Under the pieces are notes generated by a model that worked only from the letters and a program-made list of their open reading frames with translations, made no database searches and had not been told where the DNA came from. From Ampullaceana balthica (Eukaryota > Mollusca > Gastropoda > Lymnaeidae), in NCBI GenBank assembly GCA_944989445.1, contig CALYLW010000319.1, positions 447,001 to 511,000 of the forward strand: 64,000 nt of DNA. Direction: 5' to 3'. Both the position numbers and the translations under genes were made by a program. Below, in pieces: positions 55,301-64,000 of this stretch (positions are counted from its first letter, which is position 1; each line of letters starts with the position of its first letter).

Positions 55301-56290
55301 TTCAACATCTCATGTTGGCATAGTGTATTTAAACATCTCATGTTGACATAGTGTATTTAAACATCTCATGTTGACATAGTGTATTTAAACATCTCATGTT
55401 GGCATAGTGTATTTAAACATCTCATGTTGGCATAGTGTATTTCAACATCTCATGTTGGCATAGTGTATTTCAACTTCTCATGTTGGCATAGTGTATTTAA
55501 ACATCTCATGTTGGCATAGTGTATTTCAACGTCTCATGTTGACATAGTGTATTTAAACATCTCATGTTGGCATAGTGTATTTCAACATCTCATGTTGGCA
55601 TAGTGTATTTCAACATCTCATGTTGGCATAGTGTATTTAAACATCTCATGTTGGCATAGTGTATTTAAACATCTCATGTTGGCATAGTGTATTTAAACAT
55701 CTCATGTTGACATAGTGTATTTCAACATCTCATGTTGGCATAGTGTATTTAAACATCTCATGTTGACATAGTGTATTTAAACATCTCATGTTGGCATAGT
55801 GTATTTCAACATCTCATGTTGGCATAGTGTATTTCAACATCTCATTTGACATAGTGTATTTAAACATCTCATGTTGACATAGTGTATTTAAACATCTCAT
55901 GTTGGCATAGTGTATTTCAACGTCTCATGTTGGCATAGTGTATTTCAACATCTCATGTTGACATAGTGTATTTCAACGTCTCATGTTGGCATAGTGTATT
56001 TCAACATCTCATGTTGGCATAGTGTATCTCAACGTCTCATGTTGACATAGTGTATCTCAACGTCTCATGTTGGCATAGTGTATCTCAACGTCTCATGTTG
56101 GCATAGTGTATCTCAACGTCTCATGTTGGCATAGTGTATCTCAACGTCTCATGTTGGCATAGTGTATTTCAACGTCTCATGTTGACATAGTGTATTTCAA
56201 CGTCTCATGTTGACATAGTGTATTTCAACGTCTCATGTTGACATAGTGTATTTCAACGTCTCATGTTGGCATAGTGTATTTCAACATCTC
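52318..56290 (+). repeat. 28-bp minisatellite, about 142 copies, inside the hAT transposase
   Basis: The core is GTGTATTTCAACGTCTCATG then TTGACATA. Four sites vary between copies: GAC/GGC, TTT/CTC, AAAC/CAAC and ACAT/ACGT. A 13-unit block (364 bp) with the same variant order occurs twice, starting near 52888 and 53252. The unit matches host transposase text at the right border (TGGCATAGTGTATTTCAACA then TCTCACTGCC, coding W-HSVFQ-L-TATVQ), so it grew from the gene itself. 28 is not divisible by three, so the frame is destroyed. Confidence 0.96.
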
Positions 56291-56539
56291 ACTGCCACTG
56301 TCCAATATCTAGCTGAGCACAACATGGCTTTTCGTAGTTTAGTCGATAAATTACACCAGGCACAAAATGGAAACTTTTTGGGTCTCGTTGAATCGCTGGC
56401 AAAATTTGATCCGATTTTGCAGGAACATATACAAAGAACACAAAAGGATGAAATCCATGATCACTATTTTGGAAAGTGAATTCAAAACGAACTCATTTCG
56501 CTGATGTGAAATAAAGTAAGGAACATCATTGTAGGTAGA

Positions 56540-57037
56540 GTGAAATCAGCTAAATACTTTACAGTAATACTTGATTGCACACCGGATCAAAGTCACCAAG
56601 AACAGACGTCACTGACAATTCGCTATGTAAGCCCAGAAGGTGAATATTCTGAAGTAATTTATGAGCACTTCATACGTTTTCTAGAAGTAGAAGAAAGTAC
56701 TGGACAACACCTGCTTGATGTCTTACTATTGGAACTTTCAAAATTGGGCTTAGATGTTTCTGATATCCGCGGTCAAGGATACGACAACGGTGCGAACATG
56801 AAGGGGCATAAGTCAGGCGTACAAGCTCGTCTTTTACAATTATATTCTAGGGCATTTTTTACCCCTTGTACCTGTCACAGTTACAACTTGCTGCTATGTG
56901 ATATGGCAAAAACGTGTCCTGATTCAATGAGGTGTAGAATTATAATTCAACGAATCTGTTTTATTTTCTGCTTCATCAAAGCGATGGGCTATCCTCTCCA
57001 AGTATGTTCGAAATATTTCTGTAAAACCACTTTGTGA
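56540..57037 (+). pseudogene. hAT transposase fragment: catalytic core
   Basis: 165 codons containing YFTVILDCTPDQSHQEQTSL (first catalytic Asp region), RGQGYDNGANMKG (second Asp) and the CHSYNLLLCDMAKTC block that follows it in this hAT group. The frame breaks after the FIFCF segment; the later text continues in other frames (PLCETRSWESRVESVKAVR-like near 57028-57090). Confidence 0.85.
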
Positions 57038-57514
57038 AACAAGATCATGGGAAAGCCGTGTGGAAAGTGTAAAGGCAGTGCGATATCCAGCAGGCGAAAT
57101 CTATGATGCACTTTTCGAAGTTGCAGAGCGAAGTAGTGATCCAAATTCTCGAAGAGTCATTGTGCAAACAACTTAAGAATTTCAATTTCATTGTCTCAAT
57201 TGTTTTTTGAAACGAAATATTGTTCCAATTTAATTACATCAGCAAAGAATTACAAAATATTTATGTCGATCTAGCAACTGCAGTTGACAGCATGGAACAT
57301 ACTTGCAAATGGTTGAAATCTTACAGAAATGGCGGTTTTGAAACAGCTATTGCAATTGCAAAAGAAATTGCCATGGACTTAGAAGTTGAACCCATTTTCA
57401 AAGAGACTAGGTTGCGAAAAATAACAAAAACAATGTAAATATGAAGGAGAAGATGAAGGATTTGTAGATGAACAAGAAAAATTTCCCAAAGATTTTTAAA
57501 ACCATATTGTTGAA

Positions 57515-58029
57515 ATGGCCATCGTGTCGATGGACAGTCGCTTTGAACAACTAAGAGGACATCGTGAATCGTTTGGATTTCTTTATAAATTTCATCAGTT
57601 ACAAAGAAAGGATCTGCTGAATTGCAGTATGAATCTTGAGAAAAAGCTCACAGCCGGTGAAAGTAAGGATCTTGATGGTTTCATGCTTGCTGAAGAGTTG
57701 CAATCGAGTTCCATAATTCCTGCAGTCACCTACAACGATCCCGTTAAGATATTGCAGTTTCTTTCAGTAAACAAGCGTTATAGTGACTTTCCTAACACAC
57801 ACATTGCACTTCGAATACTTCTAACTATTCCTGTCACTGTGGCTTCCGGAGAAAGACGTTTTTTTCCAAACTAAAACTTATTAAAACTTATCTTCGAACA
57901 ACGATGATTCAAGATCGGCTCAGTGACATAGCTATTTTGTCAATTGAGAATGATGTTTCTAAAGATCTCAACACTAATGAACTTATATTAGACTTTGCAG
58001 CTGCCAAAGTTCGCAAGATTTGCTTGTGA
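57515..58029 (+). pseudogene. hAT transposase fragment: C-terminal dimerisation domain
   Basis: The frame from 57515 ends at 57874 with IALRILLTIPVTVASGERRF. One base later in register, the other frame continues FSKLKLIKTYLRTTMIQDRL to KVRKICL and a stop at 58029. This is the classic hAT C-terminal motif (PVTVASGERRFSKLKLIK) split by a single indel in a T run. Confidence 0.85.
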
Positions 58030-58732
58030 GGTGGAAGTGGAAGATACAACTAAACCAACGCTAGTGTATATAATTTATAATGTTATGTTATAGAATATAT
58101 AAACTGTAAATTAGCATACCTACACAAAACATTTTAATTAAATCTCTTTTTTTTTAGTTTAAGGAATTTCAATTAAATGAATCATTTAGTTATTGATGTG
58201 TCAATGCAGTTATAGAATACAAGTTTAAGTGAAGTAATTTGTTATTTCCCATTATTTTAATGTACGTAGAAATGCAAGTATTTGCATCGGTCTCACTCCT
58301 CGTCTGCTGACTTGGGCTAGGGGCCCCGCTCAGGGGTTGCTGCCTTGGGCCCGCATACTCTAGGGCCGGCCTTGAGTGTGTGTGTGTGTGGGGGGGGGGT
58401 AGATAAACAACATTGTCTCGTCTCAATCGGTAGCAAAGATGTGCGGTGTATTTCAAAACCAAGGTCATTTCTGTCATTTCCTGCCCTTCCTAGTTATCGG
58501 TGTAGTTTTATTTTCCTTACTTGACAATTCAAAGAAACAAAACCTTTTTTTGTGTTAAATAATTTTTGTTTCATGGTCCAGGTAAAAAAAGTACATCAAA
58601 ATACATGTTAGTTTGTCGGGACCGTGTTTTATTTCCGTTTGACAGTTATTTATTTTTTAGCGTTTTCATATTAAACGTATTTCACAGCATAATTTCAAAC
58701 GCAGTTTTAATTTACTAAATTGTTCGCGAGCC
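58030..58732. other. hAT 3' flank with candidate terminal motif
   Basis: 58310-58375 is a GC-rich stretch (GGGGCCCCGCTCAGGGGTTG ... CTCTAGGGCCGGCCTTG) of the sort found at ends of ZMYM1-like hAT elements, and may be the right terminus. No matching left terminus was seen. A short TG run and a G run follow (58375-58400). Nothing else was recognised. Confidence 0.4.
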
Positions 58733-58958
58733 GAAATGTGAACACAGAAGTAGAAGAGCCGCAGTACGACCACCGTTGAAATGTGAACACAGAAGTAGAA
58801 GAGCCGCAGTACGACCACCGTTGAAATGTGAACACAGAAGTAGAAGAGCCGCAGTACGACCACCGTTGAAATGTGAACACAGAAGTAGAAGAGCCGCAGT
58901 ACGACCACCGTTGAAATGTGAACACAGAAGTAGAAGAGCCGCAGTACGACCACCGTTG
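58733..58958 (+). repeat. 45-bp repeat, 5 copies
   Basis: The core is GTGAACACAGAAGTAGAAGA then GCCGCAGTACGACCACCGTTGAAAT in pieces. Copies are essentially identical, which suggests recent expansion. The unit is 15 codons and leaves frames open on both strands (112, 100 and 66 codons), which are by-products. Confidence 0.95.
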
Positions 58959-58974
58959 GTATTGACATTGCAGT

Positions 58975-59075
58975 AACATTTTCACGGGTACCCGGGTTGC
59001 CGGGTACCCGGGCGCAATTTTACGACACGGGTAATTGCTCGGCAACGGTTACTCGGATTGCTGGGTACCCGTTGA
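58975..59075. repeat. GGGTACCC palindrome cluster
   Basis: ACGGGTACCCGGGTTGCC then GGGTACCCGGGC and a later GCTGGGTACCCGTTGAC, all within 100 bp, interleaved with GGTAATTGCTCGG. The GC-rich patch contrasts sharply with its surroundings. It is probably a relic of a dispersed repeat. Confidence 0.45.
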
Positions 59076-59079
59076 CAGG

Positions 59080-59705
59080 CCTACTTATAATAGACCACTG
59101 GACACATCTATAGACCACTGGATACAAGTCTATAATAATAGACCACTAGATACATGTCTATAAGCCACTGGATATATGCCTATAGGCCACTGGATACATT
59201 TATATATAGACCACTGGATACCTATCTATAAGCCAATGGGTGCATGTATATAATAATAGACCATTAGATACATGTCTGTAGGCCACTGGATACATGTTAA
59301 TAGTAATAGTCCACTTGATACATGTGACCATGTCTATAGGCCACTGGATACATATCTATAGGCATCTGGATACATGTCTATAGGCCACTGGATGCATGTC
59401 TATAGGCCACTGGATACATGTCTATAAGCCAATGGATGCACGTCTATAGGCCACTGGATACATATCTAGTAGGCCACTGGATAATATCTAGTAGGCCACT
59501 GGATACATATCTAGTAGGCCACTGGATAATATCTAGTAGGCCACTGGATACATATCTAGTAGGCCACTGGATAATATCTAGTAGGCCACTGGATACATAT
59601 CTAGTAGGTCACTGGATACATATCTAGTAGGTCACTGGCTACATGTCTATAAGCCAATGGATTCAAGTCTATAGGCCACTGGATACATATCTAGTATATA
59701 TAGGG
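59080..59705 (+). repeat. Degenerate 21-25-bp minisatellite (GGCCACTGGATACAT), left segment
   Basis: GGCCACTGGATACATGTCTA and variants (AAGCCAATGGATGCA, AGACCACTGGAT) repeat with irregular spacing. It is more regular from 59460 on, where GGATACATATCTAGTA and GGATAATATCTAGTA alternate. The same array resumes at 62530 and 63760, so the LINEs between are insertions. Confidence 0.9.
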
Positions 59706-59743
59706 CATCTGTCCGTCTACGAAAGACGATAGATTTATCTTTA

Positions 59744-60282
59744 TTATTTGCAGCTCTTGGTGTGGCTGATGAGACCAATCCTTGAGTGGCAGTCTCTTCT
59801 GCATGACACACACACGAAAGCAGTGGGGCAGTGTTGCCTGGCTTTTCTCCTCGCTCTTTTCCCGACTGCTTCTGCCCTAGTTTGCTCCTCTGCTCTTAGT
59901 GATCCTTCTTTCACTATAGCCCGCCACATGGACCTATCCTCTGCCAGGTTTTCCCAGTTTTGTATATCAATGTTGGCTACTTTCATGTCTCTCTTGCATA
60001 TGTCCACGTATCTGAGACATGGCCGACCAACCGACCTTTTCCCTGTCGCCAGCTCGCTGTAGAGCACATCCTTGGGTATGCGACCACTTTGCATCCTCTT
60101 GACGTGTCCAAGCCAACGGAGGCGTCTTTGGCTTAATATTGCTGCAATACTACTCATGCTTGCTTGAGCCAGGACCTCTGTGTTGGGGACTTTCTCTTGC
60201 CATTTGATGTCTAGGATGCGGCGCAGGCATATGAGGTGGAAGCTATTGAGCCTTCTTTCATGCCTGGTATAGGTGGTCCAAG
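59744..60282 (-). pseudogene. Non-LTR retrotransposon ORF2, C-terminal part (3' half of a split LINE)
   Basis: Reading on the minus strand from the transposon border at 60282: TTYTRHERRLNSFHLICLRR, then SQRRLRWLGHVKRMQSGRIP, VGRPCLRYVDICKRDMK and a stop at 59744. Near the end a C2H2-like finger CVSCRRDCHSRIGLISHTKS is visible. This is the thumb and C-terminal domain common to RTE/CR1-like reverse transcriptase genes. The frame is open throughout, so the copy is fairly young apart from the insertion. Confidence 0.85.
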
Positions 60283-62107
60283 GGGCCGTCCATAAATGAC
60301 GTCACGGCGATTTTTGCCGATTTTTTACCCCCTCTCCCCCCCCTCGTCACGCGTCGTCACAAAAACTTAGACCCCCCCCCCTCTAAAAATACGTCACAAA
60401 TCTTTGACCCCCCCCCCAAAAAAAAACACCGAAAAAACACTTTATTTTCTATTTGAAAATAAGTGTGTTTCAAAACACTTTTATTGTCATTTAAGTATTT
60501 ATTATTTATTTAGTGAAGATCTACATTGTAATATCGTAACCCGCGTGAAGCATTTTTAAAAAAAACATTTAACCGGCCTTCAGAAAACGAACTGTGTTAA
60601 CATCCTTAGATTATATTTTATTTTATTGCATACAAATTAAACATTGACTATTAATCATCACGGTTAACTTCTTTGTTTAGAAAAAAAAATTACCGTTATT
60701 AAAAATAACATTTTGAAAATGTATTTTTAAAAAATCCCTCAATTGACTGACGGGCATCCCGTAAGAAAGAGGTCGGCGAACAGAGGTAAATAACCTCATC
60801 TGGGGTCAAAAAGGGAATTCTTGGGGGTAATGCAGACTCATTTGGGACATATAACATCCACTACAATCCATTAGATTTATTAAAATACGTCATGTGAACG
60901 TGTACGCTTGGAACATATGCCCATTATTGAACCGGTTGCTTCCAGAAAATGCATTTTTTAAAAATTTGACAACTATGTAGATTTCTTAGTTACGTACTAT
61001 AGGAAGACACCTAAATCTACCCTACTTTCATTTATATTGACACGAGTGACAATAATCTTAATCCACATGACTTGTCTGTATCACGTATCCTTTCTGTGAT
61101 ATTTAAAATTACTGCCTTAAAAACTGAGCTAAGAAGAAAAGTTGTTTTGTGCTCCTCTCGAATTGCGATGTCAAGAATTTAATGCATTCAATAAAGTTAA
61201 TGAATAATTGACTAATTTTAAATGGGCTCATTTACCATTATATCTAGAACAGTGCTTCTCAAACTTTTTAGTATGGCGGACCGGCAGGAATTTTTTCCAT
61301 TGCACCAGTGACCAGTGCACTATTTTCCCTGCACTGACAATTTTTTCTGTCCTTTTTTTGAGAACATCTGCGGACCGGCACCGGTCCGCGGACCACCACT
61401 TTGAGAAGCACTGATCTAGAAGACTAGAATGGCTAGGGGCGTTTGACCAAAAACCAATTGAACAATTATATCAAAGTTAAAACGTTTTTAATTCTATCAA
61501 ATAGATCAACTTTTTTCCCCTTTTAAAGAAAAAGGATATTCCGTGTCGTTTTGACTTAAAATATCTACACATAATCCTATTCAGATCATTTTTAGACACT
61601 TGTCATGCTTGTAAAACTCACCAGTAGCAATTTCGGAAAGGGGGGGGGCTAATGGGGTAACGCACACATAAACTTGTATATTTTGGGGTAACAGGAAAAA
61701 AAGTTCGACTCATGAGAGAACCAAACGGAGCTGCGGTTACATCACAAATGCTTTGATGTCAACATCAAACGACGCAGTGTAACAATTTCATATGTTATCT
61801 TGCGTATTCTCAAACTTAAGGATTATAATTAGATTTAATGTTCGTGTCTTGATAGCTTACGGCAACCAGCGTCTGATGGCCTACCGACCGGCACATTGAG
61901 AAGCACTGATTTTTAAAAAAAAAGAAAAAAAAGTCATTAAATAAATTGTAAGCGACCAAATATTTCAGTGGAAGTTTAATTTAAAGTTACCCTTTTGATG
62001 TGACGTCACATTTCTTCAACCCCCTCTCCCTCCCCATCGTCACGCATCGTCACAAAAGTGTGACCCCCTCCCCCCCCTAGGTGCGTGACGTCATTTATGG
62101 ACGGCCC
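60283..62107. mobile_element. 1,825-bp DNA transposon inserted in a LINE, 5-bp target-site duplication
   Basis: Perfect inverted termini of at least 24 bp start GGGCCGTCCATAAATGACGT and continue CACG. The flanks CCAAG at 60278-60282 and 62108-62112 are identical. Deleting the element and one CCAAG rejoins the LINE frame as GCESW-TTYTRHERR with no lost base. Subterminal runs of C (left) and of TGACCCCCTCCCC (right) mirror each other. No transposase frame was seen, so it is non-autonomous. I do not assign a superfamily. It contains a nested MITE. Confidence 0.9.
61250..61413. mobile_element. Nested hAT MITE, 164 bp, 8-bp target-site duplication
   Basis: The left end CAGTGCTTCTCAAACTTTTT and right end AAGTGG-like CACTTTGAGAAGCACTG are inverted. 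The flanks ATCTAGAA at 61242-61249 and 61414-61421 are identical. CAGTG...CACTG termini and an 8-bp duplication are classic hAT. The internal ACCGGCACCGGTCC is itself palindromic. Confidence 0.9.
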
Positions 62108-62112
62108 CCAAG

Positions 62113-62525
62113 ACTCGCATCCATAGAGGAGTGTGCTCAGTACGCAGGCCTGGTATACCTGCAGCTTAGTCCTTGCTGTGAGTTTGGCATTGGACCAGAC
62201 TCGTTTGTACAGTCTAGCCATAACAGTTGCTGCCTTTCCTATCCTACTACTTATCTCATCTTCCAGTGAGAGGGTGCTCGAGATGTTTGATCCCAGATAA
62301 GTAAAACTGTCAACAGCATCCAAGTTGCAGTCGTCAATGGTGATAGTCGGGAGAGAGGCAGCATCCTGTGCCATAATGTTGGTTTTCTTTATACTTATGG
62401 TCAGGCCAAACTCTTTGCAGGCAGCGGAGAAGCTGGATACAAGGTTCTGCAGGCCGTCTGCTGTGTGGGATATTAAGGCGACATCGTCTGCAAATAAGAG
62501 CTCGCGCAGCAAAATCTTCCTTATA
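62113..62525 (-). pseudogene. Non-LTR retrotransposon reverse transcriptase fragment (5' half of the split LINE)
   Basis: Minus-strand reading from about 62525: LRELLFADDVALISHTADGL with the RT active-site FADD, then FGLTISIKKTNIMAQ, FTYLGSNIS and the VLSTLLYGCESW block before the insertion point. RT motifs upstream of FADD are missing, so the LINE is 5'-truncated; it joins minisatellite at about 62530. Confidence 0.88.
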
Positions 62526-62529
62526 TATC

Positions 62530-62814
62530 TACATATCTAGTAGGCCACTGGATAATATCTAGTAGGCCACTGGATACATATCTAGTAGGTCACTGGATAA
62601 TATCTAGTAGGCCACTGGATACATATCTAGTAGGCCACTGGATAATATCTAGTAGGCCACTGGATACATATCTAGTAGGTCACTGGATACATTTCTATAA
62701 GCCAATGGATAATATCTAGTAGGTCACTGGATAAATATCTAGTAGGCCACTGGATACATATCTAGTAGGCCACTGGATACATATCTAGTAGGTCACTGGA
62801 TACATATCTTATCT
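62530..62814 (+). repeat. GGCCACTGGATACAT minisatellite, middle segment
   Basis: A regular series of TAGTAGGCCACTGGATAATA and TAGTAGGTCACTGGATACAT units between two LINE insertions. Confidence 0.92.
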
Positions 62815-63765
62815 GTTTCAGACGCTCCTTCTATACAGAAGATTATTGCGTCCTACGCTTATCTAAGGTTTGTGTTTAATCCCGCATTCTTATTAGAGTT
62901 TTAAATGTTGATAAAGTATTGGCTTTCCTGGTTTCTTCAGGCAACCCATTCCACGCCCGAATTCCGGACGGGAAGAACGAAAATTTGTATGAGTTTGTTC
63001 TTGCATACGGAATAAGAAAGGTGTTTTTATCCTTATGTCTATCTGAGGGTTGTATTAAGTTATCTTTGTGTTGTATTTCTAAATTAGAGTTAATTGCTTT
63101 ATGTATGATTACTACTTTACTCTTGGTTCTTCTATCCTCTAGTGTTTCAAGGTTTAATGATTTAACTAATGGTGTTATTCTAGTCAGTTTTGAATATTCT
63201 CCAGTAATGAATCTGGCAGCTCTTTTTTGGATTTGTTCTAGTTTATCAATGTTTTCTTTGGTGGATGGGTACCATACAGAAGATGCATATTCTAGTACAT
63301 GTCTCACCAAAGTGAGATAGCATTTTAGTTTTATATCTCTATTACATTTGTAAAGGTTTCTTTTTATAAAGCCTAAGGTTTTGTTTGATTTTTTAATAAC
63401 TACATTTACATGGGGATTCCATGATAATTTCTCATTTATTAAGACTCCTAAGTATTTTGCATCTTTAGTTTGGGTCAGTTCCTTATCATGAATGAAATAT
63501 TTTGAATTTATTTGTTTCTTTTTCTTTGTTAGGCTTAACAGTTGACACTTTTCTGGGTGGAAACTCATACTCCAGTTAGTTTCCCATTTTATCAATTCAT
63601 CTAGGTCTTTTTGTAAAATTTTGCTATCTTGTTCTGATTTAATTGTTCTATAGATTATACAATCATCAGCAAATAACCTAACTTTTGTTCCTGTTGAGAT
63701 GTTGTTGGGTAAATCATTTATATATAATAAAAAGAGTAAGGGACCTGGCACAGTTCCTTGTAGGT
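62815..63765 (-). mobile_element. 5'-truncated non-LTR retrotransposon, RT to 3' tail
   Basis: The minus strand encodes QGTVPGPLLFLLYINDLP (RT motif B) at the truncation, then VRLFADDCIIYR (catalytic FADD), WNPHVNVVIKKSNKTLGFIK, LVRHVLEYASSVWYPSTK and a C-terminal FSFFPSGIRAWNGLPEETRK, with the stop near 62876. The open frame from 63751 is 291 codons with no break. The 3' UTR and TTATC tail reach 62815. The family matches the copies at 38515, 39880 and 40445. It looks jockey- or CR1-like by RT pattern; the clade is not certain. It lies inside the GGCCACTGGATACAT array. Confidence 0.88.
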
Positions 63766-64000
63766 CACTGGATACATATCTAGTAGGTCACTGGATACAT
63801 ATCTAGTAGGTCACTGGATACATGTCTATAAGCCAATGGATGCAAGTCTATAGGCCACTGGATACATATCTAGTAGGCCACTGGATAATATCTAGTAGGC
63901 CACTGGATACATATCTAGTAGGTCACTGGATACATATCTAGTAGGTCACTGGATACATGTCTATAAGCCAATGGATGAAAGTCTATAGGCCACTGGATAC
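63766..64000 (+). repeat. GGCCACTGGATACAT minisatellite, right segment, runs off the window
   Basis: The same units as 59080-59705 and 62530-62814 resume immediately after the LINE and continue to the window end. Confidence 0.92.

Larger units (their letters stand above)
51268..58029 (+). pseudogene. Degenerate hAT-superfamily transposase gene (TTF zinc finger / DUF4371 type)
   Basis: Pieces in order: a basic N-terminus from 51268 (MAPKRDRDFGRK, QIKALTGSLNKFL); a linker with a 24-bp array (51612-51916); a TTF-type zinc-finger region (52023-52318, KNKMFCFCCKLFG, DWKNAS, DHEKSKGHM); a ~4-kb minisatellite (52318-56290); the next helical region (TATVQYLAEHNMAFRSLVDK); a DDE RNase-H-like core with LDCTPD and GQGYDNGANMKG (56540-57037); and a C-terminal hAT dimerisation domain (LRILLTIPVTVASGERRF, then in another frame to a stop at 58029). 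At least five frameshifts or stops separate these pieces, so no functional transposase can be made. Domain order matches the ZMYM1-like hAT group. Confidence 0.88.

Overview
This window looks like AT-rich eukaryotic nuclear DNA from an invertebrate. A gastropod mollusc is my best guess, from the gene content, the transposon types and the style of the tRNA-derived SINE; nothing here proves the species. I see no bacterial or organelle genes. Two real protein-coding genes are present, both split by introns, and they point away from each other. On the minus strand (39160 down to 24101) lie the first eleven coding exons of the WDR6 orthologue, a WD40 scaffold for tRNA 2'-O-ribose methylation. On the plus strand (41002 to 48423) lies a complete nine-exon EIF3J gene, encoding translation initiation factor 3 subunit J. 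All exon phases join correctly in both models.

Layout. 1-18235: the inside and tail of a large repetitive element. It is filled by a satellite with ~167-bp monomers organised as a ~2.5-kb, 15-monomer higher-order repeat, present in almost seven near-identical copies and interrupted by a 100-base assembly gap at 17553-17652. 18236-20530: a second, shorter copy of the same element, joined tail to head to the first. Its middle contains 1,211 bases with no cytosine at all on the plus strand. 20531-23985: a 26-bp minisatellite and then a ~32-bp minisatellite with variable poly-C tracts. 24101-39160: WDR6, with most introns swollen by separate minisatellites (units of 21, 23, 24, 24, 39, 42 and 57 bp) and with intron 1 full of small transposons and LINE relics. 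39161-41001: the shared upstream region. 41002-48423: EIF3J, whose introns carry at least two DNA transposons with clear target-site duplications and three minisatellites, one of which has copied a splice donor ten times. 51268-58029: a dead hAT transposase gene broken by two minisatellites, one of them ~4 kb long and grown from the transposase's own coding sequence. 58733-64000: further minisatellites with two truncated non-LTR retrotransposons inserted in one of them. One of these LINEs is itself interrupted by a 1.8-kb DNA transposon whose removal restores the LINE reading frame exactly, and that transposon contains a nested hAT MITE.

The two host genes both act in translation (tRNA modification and initiation) and may share a bidirectional promoter. 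The long open frames in the minisatellites (up to 1,356 codons) are by-products of repeat units divisible by three, and I do not annotate them as genes. The most unusual items are the cytosine-free satellite block, the ten-fold splice-donor array in EIF3J, and the minisatellites that arose from coding sequence.
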